Shown: piece by piece, positions 24,004-30,387 of the stretch
How the letters are laid out: each line of letters starts with the position of its first letter
Numbering within the stretch: position 1 is the first letter of the stretch
NCBI RefSeq assembly: GCF_016901735.1
Contig: NZ_JACLZC010000016.1
Span: forward strand, 1 to 47,631
Length of the DNA stretch: 47,631 bases
Direction: 5' to 3'
Origin: Pseudoflavonifractor phocaeensis
GTDB taxonomy: Bacteria > Bacillota > Clostridia > Oscillospirales > Oscillospiraceae
Notes under the pieces: generated by a model
Seen by the model: only the letters and a program-made list of their open reading frames with translations
Told to the model about the DNA's origin: nothing
Databases searched by the model: none
Program-made: the position numbers and the translations under genes

Positions 24004-24112
24004 CGCCAAAAGGGATATAAACCTGTATCAAGGCAAAACAGAAGGGCTTGCCGCCTGTGCTTCACAGACAGCAAGCCCTTTCAGCTGCTGGAATCATGTT
24101 TTCTTTTAAGGC
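24004..24112 (-). repeat. Dispersed 3'-end element, copy A, acting as likely terminator of the HAD gene
   Basis: This stretch aligns with the reverse complement of about 30190-30296 over about 105 bp at roughly 75-80% identity. The core hairpin on the minus strand has arms AAGGGCTTGC and GCAAGCCCTT, extended by an inner helix with G-U pairs that become C-A mismatches on the plus strand. It begins directly after the HAD gene stop (24123) on the minus strand and is followed by CTTCTGTTTTG. It therefore looks like a transcribed 3'-UTR or terminator element read from the minus strand. It also lies between convergent genes. Confidence 0.75.
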
Positions 24113-24122
24113 GCTTTCTGCT

Positions 24123-24929
24123 TCATGCTTCTTTCGGCAAGCGCCCGGTGTCCACCAGATGCTCCAGCACGGTCAGCACGCTTTCGCACTGTCTGGGGAA
24201 GCGCTCCTTCAATACCGGGTCGGCCTGGGCCATCAGGTAGGGATGTCCCGCCGCCTCCAGCATGGACACGTCGTTCCAGTTGTCACCAAAGGCCGCCACC
24301 TCCTCCAGCGGCACCCCCAGCGCCCGGCACAGTCCCCGCAGTCCCACGCCCTTGTCGGCCAGCGTGAAGTCCAGCCAGTCGGCCCCGGCCACCGCCATGG
24401 ACATCTCCTCCCCCCAACGGGGACCCAGGGCCGCCATGGCCGGGCCGGTACCCTGAGGACAGTAGGCCGATACCTTCAAAATTTCCGCGTTCACTGAGGC
24501 GATCTCCTCCACCACCTCCACCCGGTTGCCCTTGAATCCCCGCATATGCGCCACAAAGGACGGGGAACACTGGGTCAGATAGCTGCAATTGGGTCCGGAT
24601 ACCAGCAGTTCGCACCTGGGCAAGGCCAAAATGTCCCGGCACAGCGCCAGGGCCGCCGCCCGGGGGAGCGGCGTCTGATGGAGCACCGGCGCCGCCTCTT
24701 CCCTGCCCGGGCCGTAGAGAATGGCGCCGTTTTCACACAGATAGGTCAGCGTTTCCTCCACCGGCCCAAAGAGACGGCGCAGCGAGTGAAATTGCCGGCC
24801 CGACGCCGGACAAAACCGGATGCCCCGCCGCTCCAATCCCCGGATGAGGGGAAAAAGCGCCTGGGGCAGCGCCGTCTCCCCATAGGGGAGCAATGTCCCG
24901 TCAATGTCGCTGACCACAAGCTTTATCAT
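24123..24929 (-). CDS. HAD family hydrolase, Cof-type phosphatase
   Basis: The 268-residue protein starts at ATG 24929 behind AGGAGG. Motif I is VVSDIDGTLL, with the nucleophile and acid Asp pair, motif II is in CPASGRQ, motif III is the conserved Lys in LADKGVGLRGLC, and motif IV is AFGDNWNDVSMLEAAGHPYLM. A C2B-type cap lies between motifs II and III, so it belongs to the Cof/SPP-like subfamily, which hydrolyses sugar phosphates, flavin or nucleotide phosphates and pyridoxal phosphate. The exact substrate cannot be told. It is monocistronic, divergent from the MarR-ABC exporter operon, and ends in the dispersed 3'-end element. Confidence 0.93.
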   Translation of the reverse strand: MIKLVVSDIDGTLLPYGETALPQALFPLIRGLERRGIRFCPASGRQFHSLRRLFGPVEETLTYLCENGAILYGPGREEAAPVLHQTPLPRAAALALCRDILALPRCELLVSGPNCSYLTQCSPSFVAHMRGFKGNRVEVVEEIASVNAEILKVSAYCPQGTGPAMAALGPRWGEEMSMAVAGADWLDFTLADKGVGLRGLCRALGVPLEEVAAFGDNWNDVSMLEAAGHPYLMAQADPVLKERFPRQCESVLTVLEHLVDTGRLPKEA

Positions 24930-24987
24930 GCCGTTTCCTCCTGTCGTATCGGTCCGCGCTGCCGGCGCCCGGCAGGGGATTGGGTCG

Positions 24988-25016
24988 ATTATACCATACG
25001 ACCCGATGGAAGGCAA
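24988..25016 (-). promoter_or_regulatory. Promoter of the HAD hydrolase gene
   Basis: On the minus strand TTGCCT (25011-25016) and a perfect TATAAT (24988-24993) have a 17-bp spacer, about 60 bp upstream of the start codon. Confidence 0.75.
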
Positions 25017-25038
25017 TTTTTTTGCGGGCGGAGACCGC

Positions 25039-25100
25039 TTGACAAACAGGCGTTTATGGCGTATCATTTCTTCCGCTAAAAATAAATAACATTGTTAACT
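25039..25100 (+). promoter_or_regulatory. Promoter and candidate operator of the MarR-ABC exporter operon
   Basis: TTGACA (25039-25044) and TATCAT (25062-25067) have a 17-bp spacer. Downstream, the AT-rich stretch ATAACATTGTTAACTAATAG (about 25086-25105) contains GTTAAC and AACATTGTT palindromes of the kind bound by MarR proteins. It overlaps the early transcript, so the encoded MarR may repress its own operon. Confidence 0.7.
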
Positions 25101-25117
25101 AATAGCGAGGTGAACCA

Positions 25118-25582
25118 ATGGACCAGAGAGAGGATCAGGGCAGATCCCTGTTTCAGGCGCTCCACCGCCTTCTGCGGGCGGCGGGCGGCATTCCCTTGGG
25201 AGACAAGGGTCTGTCCCGCATGGAATTTTACACCCTGAGCGTGCTGCTCCACCAGGAGGAAAACAGGCCCATGCGGGTGTCGGGGCTGTCGGAGGCCCTC
25301 CAGAGCGCAAAGCCCGGCGTCTCCAGGACGCTGGGCAATCTGGAGCGGCGGGGCCTGATCCGCCGGACGGCGGACCCGGCGGACCGGCGGAGCACCCAGG
25401 TGGCCCTTACTCCGGAGGGACGGCAGCTCTTCCGCCAGACGGCGGCGGAGGTAAGCGCCTACACCGGCCGGGTCCTGGAACGGATGGGATGGGAGGAGAT
25501 GGACCAGCTGCTTGGGCTGCTGGACCGGCTGTGCGGCATCATGGAGGAGGTCCGGCAGGAAAAGGAGGAAATCATATGCTGA
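25118..25582 (+). CDS. MarR family transcriptional regulator of the ABC exporter operon
   Basis: The 154-residue protein has the MarR winged helix: helices around MEFYTLSVLLHQEENRPMRVSGLSEALQSAKPGVSRTLGNLERRGLIRRTADPADRRSTQVALTPEGRQLFRQT, with the DRR wing motif. The C-terminal helix serves as a dimer arm (VLERMGWEEMDQLLGLLDRLCGIMEEVRQEKEE). It is the first gene of an operon and its end overlaps the next start by 7 bp (25576-25582). MarR regulators beside multidrug exporters usually repress them until a small molecule binds. GAGGTG precedes ATG 25118. Confidence 0.94.
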   Translation: MDQREDQGRSLFQALHRLLRAAGGIPLGDKGLSRMEFYTLSVLLHQEENRPMRVSGLSEALQSAKPGVSRTLGNLERRGLIRRTADPADRRSTQVALTPEGRQLFRQTAAEVSAYTGRVLERMGWEEMDQLLGLLDRLCGIMEEVRQEKEEIIC

Positions 25583-27735
25583 ATATCTTCCGCTATTTGA
25601 AAAAACATGTGGGAATGGTGCTGCTGATCGTGGTGCTGCTGGTGGTACAGGCCATATGCGACCTGAATCTGCCTCAGTATATGTCCCGCATCGTGGATAT
25701 CGGCATCCAGCAGTCCGGCGTGGAGCGGGTCACCCCCAGCCAGATGCGCCCGGAGACGCTGGAGGCGGTGTGCCTCTTTTTGTCGGAGGAGGACGAAGCG
25801 GCGCTGCGGGCCTCCTATGAGACGGACGGACATCTTTGCCGTCTGACCGTGGCCGACGGCGAGACCCTGGACCGGATGGACCGGATGCTGGAGCTGCCTC
25901 TGGCGGCCCTCTATCAGATGGGACAGCAGGGCGTTACGCCGGAACAGCTGGCCGCGCTGGCTCAGACCGCGCCGGACCGGCAGAGCCTCAAGGAGGAGAT
26001 CGCCCGTTCCCTGGCGGCCATGTCGGACCAGCTGGCCGGCGTCTCCGATACCATGCTCAGTCAGACCGCCGTGCTCTTTGTGCAGCAGGAATACGCCGCC
26101 ACCGGCGTGGATCTCAACCAGCTTCAGCAGAGCTACCTCATTTCCACCGGCGCAAAAATGCTGGGTCTGACCCTGCTGATGATCGCCATGGCCATTCTGG
26201 CCGGTCTGTGCGCCTCCCGTGTGGCCGCCACAGTGGGTATGGAGCTGCGGGGCCGGGTGTTCCGCAAGGTGATCTCCTTTTCCCACGCGGAGATTGACCG
26301 CTTTTCCACCGCCTCTCTGATTACCCGGTCCACCAACGACATCCAGCAGGTGCAGATGGTGCTGGTGCTGTTGCTGCGCATGGTGATTTACGCCCCTATT
26401 CTGGGCGTGGGCGGCGTCATTCAGGTGGCCTCCACCGGCACCGGAATGGAGTGGATCATTGCTCTGGCGGTGGGCATCATCGTGGCGCTGGTGGCGGTGC
26501 TCATGCGCCTGGCCATGCCCAAATTCAAGATCATGCAGACCATGGTGGACCGGCTCAATCTGGTCTCCCGCGAGACCCTCACCGGTCTTTCGGTGATCCG
26601 GGCCTTCAGCCGGGAGCGGTACGAGGAGGAGCGGTTCGAAGGGGCCAACCGGGACCTGATGCGCACCCAGCTTTTTACCAACCGGACCATGAGCATGATG
26701 ATGCCCCTGATGATGCTGGTGATGAACGGGATCTGTGTGCTGATCGTGTGGGCAGGCGCTCAGGGCATTGACCTGGGCGTCATGCAGGTGGGCGATATGA
26801 TGGCCTTTATCACCTATACCATGCAGATCGTCATGTCCTTCCTGCTCATTGCGGTGGTGTCCATCATGCTGCCCCGAGCCGGCGTTTCGGCGGGCCGCAT
26901 CCAGGAGGTGCTGGATACCCCGGTCTCCATCCGCGACCCGGAGGAGGAGAAAAATCAGGACGAGGCCGTCGCCCACTGGAAGGGCCAGGTGGCCTTTGAG
27001 GACGTGTCCTTCCGCTATCCCGACGCCCAGGCCGACGTGCTGGAGCACATCTCCTTTACCGCGCGGCCCGGCGAGACCACCGCCATCATCGGCTCCACCG
27101 GCTCGGGCAAGTCCACCCTCCTGAACCTCATCCCCCGGTTTTTCGACGTGAGCTATGGCCGCATTACCATCGACGGGGTGGACATCCGTCGTCTTTCCCA
27201 GCATAAGCTCCACCAGCTCATGGGCTATGTGCCCCAAAAGGGAGTGCTTTTCTCGGGGGACATCACCTCCAACCTGAAATTCGGCGGCAGGGACATCCCG
27301 GACGCCGACATGGAGCAGGCCGCCCGCATCGCCCAGGCGGAGCCCTTTATCCTGGAGAAGCCGGAAGGCTATCAAAGACCCATCGCCCAAGGGGGCTCCA
27401 ACGTGTCCGGCGGTCAGAAGCAGCGGCTGTCCATCGCCCGCGCCCTGGCCAAACGGCCCAAAATCGTCCTCTTTGACGACTCCTTCTCCGCCCTGGACTA
27501 TAAGACCGACGTGGCCCTCCGCCGGGCGTTGGGAGAGGAGCTCACCGACGTGACGGTCATCATTGTGGCCCAGCGCATCTCCACCATCCTCCACGCCCAG
27601 CAGATCATCGTCCTGGACGAGGGCAAGGTGGCGGGCATCGGCACCCACGAGGAGCTGATGCGGACCTGTCCCACCTATCAGGAGATCGCCCGGTCCCAGC
27701 TTTCCGAATCCGAGTTAGGAGGTGTGTCCCAATGA
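25576..27735 (+). CDS. ABC exporter half-transporter with degenerate ATP site (heterodimer subunit 1)
   Basis: The 719-residue protein fuses a six-helix exporter domain to an ATPase domain. A long outside loop of about 140 residues lies between the first (about 10-35) and second (about 195-220) membrane helices. Walker A is GSTGSGKST (from Gly506) and the signature is NVSGGQKQR. After Walker B the catalytic Glu is replaced by Asp635 (LFDDS), and the switch His by Gln666 (VAQRIST). These changes mark the non-hydrolysing site of heterodimeric exporters such as TM287/288 and BmrCD. The true start, ATG 25576, follows AAGGAGG and overlaps the MarR gene. It overlaps its partner by 4 bp. Drug or lipid export is likely; the substrate is unknown. 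Confidence 0.94.
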   Translation: MLNIFRYLKKHVGMVLLIVVLLVVQAICDLNLPQYMSRIVDIGIQQSGVERVTPSQMRPETLEAVCLFLSEEDEAALRASYETDGHLCRLTVADGETLDRMDRMLELPLAALYQMGQQGVTPEQLAALAQTAPDRQSLKEEIARSLAAMSDQLAGVSDTMLSQTAVLFVQQEYAATGVDLNQLQQSYLISTGAKMLGLTLLMIAMAILAGLCASRVAATVGMELRGRVFRKVISFSHAEIDRFSTASLITRSTNDIQQVQMVLVLLLRMVIYAPILGVGGVIQVASTGTGMEWIIALAVGIIVALVAVLMRLAMPKFKIMQTMVDRLNLVSRETLTGLSVIRAFSRERYEEERFEGANRDLMRTQLFTNRTMSMMMPLMMLVMNGICVLIVWAGAQGIDLGVMQVGDMMAFITYTMQIVMSFLLIAVVSIMLPRAGVSAGRIQEVLDTPVSIRDPEEEKNQDEAVAHWKGQVAFEDVSFRYPDAQADVLEHISFTARPGETTAIIGSTGSGKSTLLNLIPRFFDVSYGRITIDGVDIRRLSQHKLHQLMGYVPQKGVLFSGDITSNLKFGGRDIPDADMEQAARIAQAEPFILEKPEGYQRPIAQGGSNVSGGQKQRLSIARALAKRPKIVLFDDSFSALDYKTDVALRRALGEELTDVTVIIVAQRISTILHAQQIIVLDEGKVAGIGTHEELMRTCPTYQEIARSQLSESELGGVSQ

Positions 27736-29570
27736 GCGAATCCCATCGCCAGCCGCCCCGTGGCCCCATGGGTCGGGGCCGCATGAGCGTGGAGCGGGCC
27801 AAGGATTTTAAGGGCTCCATGAAAAAGCTGCTGCGCCATATGGGAACCCATCGGCTGTCCCTCATCCTGGTGGCCATTTTTGCCGTTTGCAGCACGGTAT
27901 TCAATGTGGTGGGCCCCAAAGTCCTCTCTCAGGCCACCACCGCCCTCTTTAACGGCCTGGTGGCCAAGGTCCAGGGGACCGGCGGCATTGACTTTGCCCT
28001 CATCGGCCGCATCTTGCTGATTCTGATGGGACTCTATCTCATCAGCGCCCTCTTTGCCTTTTTGCAGGGCTGGCTGATGAGCGGCGTCACCCAAAGGGTG
28101 TGCTACGGCCTGCGGCGGGACATCTCCCAAAAAATCCACCGGATGCCCATGAAATACTTTGAGTCCCGCACCGTGGGCGAGGTGCTCTCCCGCATCACCA
28201 ACGACGTGGACACCCTGGGTCAGAGCCTCAACCAGTCGGTGACCACCCTCATCACCGCCACCACCACCCTGGTGGGCGTGCTGGTGATGATGCTCACCAT
28301 CTCCCCGCTGATGACCGCCCTGGTGTTTCTCATGCTCCCACTGTCCGCCGTTCTGGTGGCGCTGGTGGTGCGCCGCAGCCAGAAATACTTTGTGGCCCAG
28401 CAGAAGTATTTGGGCGTCATCAACGGCCAGGTGGAGGAGTGCTATGCCGGCCACAGCGTCATCCGGGCCTTTAACCGGGAGGAGGAGACGGTGGCCGAGT
28501 TTGACGCCACCAACGCCGTGCTCTTCCGCTCCGCCTGGCTCTCCCAGTTCCTCTCCGGTCTGATGCAGCCTGTTATGACCTTTGTGGGCAACCTGGGCTA
28601 TGTGACCGTGGCGGTGGTGGGCTCCATGCTGGCGGTAAGCGGCGCCATCGGCGTGGGCGACATCCAGGCCTTTATCCAGTACGTCCGTCAGTTCACCCAG
28701 CCCATCTCCCAGGTGGCCCAGGTGTTCAATATGCTCCAGTCCATGGCCGCCGCCGCCGAACGGGTTTTTGCCTTTTTGGCCGAGAAAGAGGAGGACCAGA
28801 CCGCGGACCAGCCTGTCTCCCTGGAGGGCATCGCCGGCCAGGTGACCTTTGACCACGTGTCCTTTGGCTACACCCCGGAAAAAACCGTCATCCACGATTT
28901 TTCCGCCCAAGTGGAGCCGGGCAAGACGGTGGCCATCGTGGGCCCCACCGGCGCGGGCAAGACCACCATGGTCAAGCTCCTCATGCGTTTTTACGACGTG
29001 AACGGCGGCGCCATCCGCATCGACGGACACGACGTGCGGGACTTCAACCGCTCGGAGCTGCGGGAGCTGTTCGGCATGGTGCTCCAGGATACCTGGCTCT
29101 TCAAGGGCACCATTCTGGAGAACATCCGCTATGGCCGGCTGGACGCCACCGACGAGGAGGTCATCGCCGCCGCCAAGGCCGCCCACGTCCACCACTTCAT
29201 CCAGACCCTGCCCGGCGGCTACCAGATGGAGCTCAACGAGGACGCCTCCAACGTCTCTCAGGGACAAAAGCAGCTTTTGACCATTGCCCGGGCCATTCTG
29301 GCCGACAACCGCATCCTGATCCTGGACGAGGCAACCTCCTCGGTGGATACCCGCACCGAACAGCTCATCCAGCAGGCCATGGGCAATCTCATGAAAGGCC
29401 GGACCTCCTTTGTCATCGCCCACCGCCTGTCCACCATCAAGGACGCGGACCTCATTTTGGTCATGCGGGACGGCGACATCGTGGAACAGGGCACCCACCA
29501 GCAGCTGCTGGCGCAAAACGGCTTTTATGCCGGTCTGTATAACGCTCAGTTTGAGGACATCGGGGAATAA
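27732..29570 (+). CDS. ABC exporter half-transporter with canonical ATP site (heterodimer subunit 2)
   Basis: The 612-residue partner has a Lys/Arg-rich N-terminus (RQPPRGPMGRGRMSVERAKDFKG), six membrane helices (first near 41-62), and an ATPase domain with Walker A GPTGAGKTT, Walker B and catalytic Glu533 in ILILDEATSSVD, and switch His564 (IAHRLST). Its own signature is NVSQGQKQ with Gln510 for Gly; in the dimer it faces the degenerate site of subunit 1, so both faults fall in one site, as in TM287/288. ATGA overlap with subunit 1 (27732-27735) implies coupled, equimolar synthesis. There is no clear terminator before the following MarR gene. Confidence 0.95.
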   Translation: MSESHRQPPRGPMGRGRMSVERAKDFKGSMKKLLRHMGTHRLSLILVAIFAVCSTVFNVVGPKVLSQATTALFNGLVAKVQGTGGIDFALIGRILLILMGLYLISALFAFLQGWLMSGVTQRVCYGLRRDISQKIHRMPMKYFESRTVGEVLSRITNDVDTLGQSLNQSVTTLITATTTLVGVLVMMLTISPLMTALVFLMLPLSAVLVALVVRRSQKYFVAQQKYLGVINGQVEECYAGHSVIRAFNREEETVAEFDATNAVLFRSAWLSQFLSGLMQPVMTFVGNLGYVTVAVVGSMLAVSGAIGVGDIQAFIQYVRQFTQPISQVAQVFNMLQSMAAAAERVFAFLAEKEEDQTADQPVSLEGIAGQVTFDHVSFGYTPEKTVIHDFSAQVEPGKTVAIVGPTGAGKTTMVKLLMRFYDVNGGAIRIDGHDVRDFNRSELRELFGMVLQDTWLFKGTILENIRYGRLDATDEEVIAAAKAAHVHHFIQTLPGGYQMELNEDASNVSQGQKQLLTIARAILADNRILILDEATSSVDTRTEQLIQQAMGNLMKGRTSFVIAHRLSTIKDADLILVMRDGDIVEQGTHQQLLAQNGFYAGLYNAQFEDIGE

Positions 29571-29588
29571 GAAGCCAAATTCGTGCAT

Positions 29589-29633
29589 ACAAAATAATTT
29601 TGTGTGGAAAACGCCCGCCGACTGTGCTATAAT
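29589..29633 (+). promoter_or_regulatory. Promoter and candidate operator of the second MarR gene
   Basis: An extended -10 (TGCTATAAT, TATAAT at 29628-29633) with a weak -35 TGGAAA (29605-29610) lies about 80 bp before the MarR start. Directly upstream is a perfect 7-1-7 palindrome, ACAAAAT-A-ATTTTGT (29589-29603), adjoining the -35, a plausible site for autoregulation. Confidence 0.65.
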
Positions 29634-29712
29634 AGATTTATACTTTTCTATTTTGGCAGAAGATTTTCTGTGTGTGGAGCTTCTGACTGTTTTTGGATCG
29701 AGGTGTCCGTTT

Positions 29713-30150
29713 TTGGAAGAGCTTTACCAGTGTATCAATTTCCTGCTGACGGTATCGCAGCACGCGGTGTTCCAGAACCTCCATGAGCGTCTGGACCGCT
29801 TCGGTATTACACCGGGTCAGTACGCCGTGCTCTACTGTCTTTGGAACAAGGGAGAGATCACGCCCAAGGAGATCTCTCAGGCCGTCTTTCTGGAGATGTC
29901 CACCGTATCCGGTGTGTTGGACCGGATGCAGAAAAAGGGACTGATCCAGCGGGTGGTGGACCCCAACGACCGGCGGAGCGTCCGGGTGGCGGCCACCGCA
30001 GAGGGCATGGCGCTGCAGGAAGGCGTAATGCGGGCCGTGGAGGAAATGAACCAGGATGTCCTGCGGGACTTCACGCCGGAGGAGACACAGCTCCTCCGCC
30101 GCTGTCTGGCGCGGATCGGCAATGTCTCCGCGCTGACCAGTGAAGCATAG
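29713..30150 (+). CDS. MarR family transcriptional regulator (TTG start)
   Basis: The 145-residue protein is a MarR winged-helix regulator: ITPGQYAVLYCLWNKGEITPKEISQAVFLEMSTVSGVLDRMQKKGLIQRVVDPNDRRSVRVAATAEG, with flanking dimer helices (YQCINFLLTVSQHAVFQNLHERLDR and the C-terminal EEMNQDVLRDFTPEETQLLRRCLARIG). No ATG precedes the domain closely. TTG 29713 follows GAGGTG (29700-29705) at 7 bp, the same type of site as the first MarR gene; GTG 29674 is an alternative without a ribosome binding site. It has its own promoter and lies downstream of the exporter, so it may be a second input to it or an independent regulator. Confidence 0.88.
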   Translation: MEELYQCINFLLTVSQHAVFQNLHERLDRFGITPGQYAVLYCLWNKGEITPKEISQAVFLEMSTVSGVLDRMQKKGLIQRVVDPNDRRSVRVAATAEGMALQEGVMRAVEEMNQDVLRDFTPEETQLLRRCLARIGNVSALTSEA

Positions 30151-30189
30151 GCAGGCGGCAAGGCCGGGCGCGCTTGATGCAGCAGCCCC

Positions 30190-30296
30190 AAGGAGAATAT
30201 GATTCCAACAGCCGAACGGGCTTGTTGTCTGTAAAGGGCAGGCGGCAAGCCCGTTTGCTTTGCCTCGATATGGTGTTGTTTATATCTTTTTTGGCA
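30190..30296 (+). repeat. Dispersed 3'-end element, copy B, downstream of the MarR gene
   Basis: This copy is read on the plus strand, the sense strand of the MarR gene that stops 40 bp upstream. The arms AACGGGCTTG and CAAGCCCGTT keep pairing although they differ in sequence from copy A (AAGGGCTTGC/GCAAGCCCTT). The inner helix (TTGTCTG against CAGGCGG) again pairs through G-U on this strand only. It is followed by CGTTTGCTTTG. It is likely a transcribed terminator-like repeat. Confidence 0.75.
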
Positions 30297-30353
30297 GAAG
30301 AAAGCACCCCACTTGTTTTTCAGTACACCATTACTGTTTCACAAATGGGGTGC
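30290..30353 (-). terminator. Terminator of the c-di-GMP phosphodiesterase gene
   Basis: On the minus strand, after the phosphodiesterase stop (30388), a long hairpin with arms 30353-30341 and 30316-30304 (8 bp GCACCCCA/TGGGGTGC, one mismatch, then 4 bp) encloses a second CAGT/ACTG stem. It is followed by TTTCTTCT. Confidence 0.7.
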
Positions 30354-30387
30354 GGTTCTTTGCCGCGCCGGGAGAGCAGGCCTTTTG

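Noticed and set aside
29410..29712. An N-terminal extension of the second MarR protein of about 100 residues
   Set aside because: It would overlap the exporter gene and cross the promoter and operator; MarR proteins of normal size start near the TTG at 29713.
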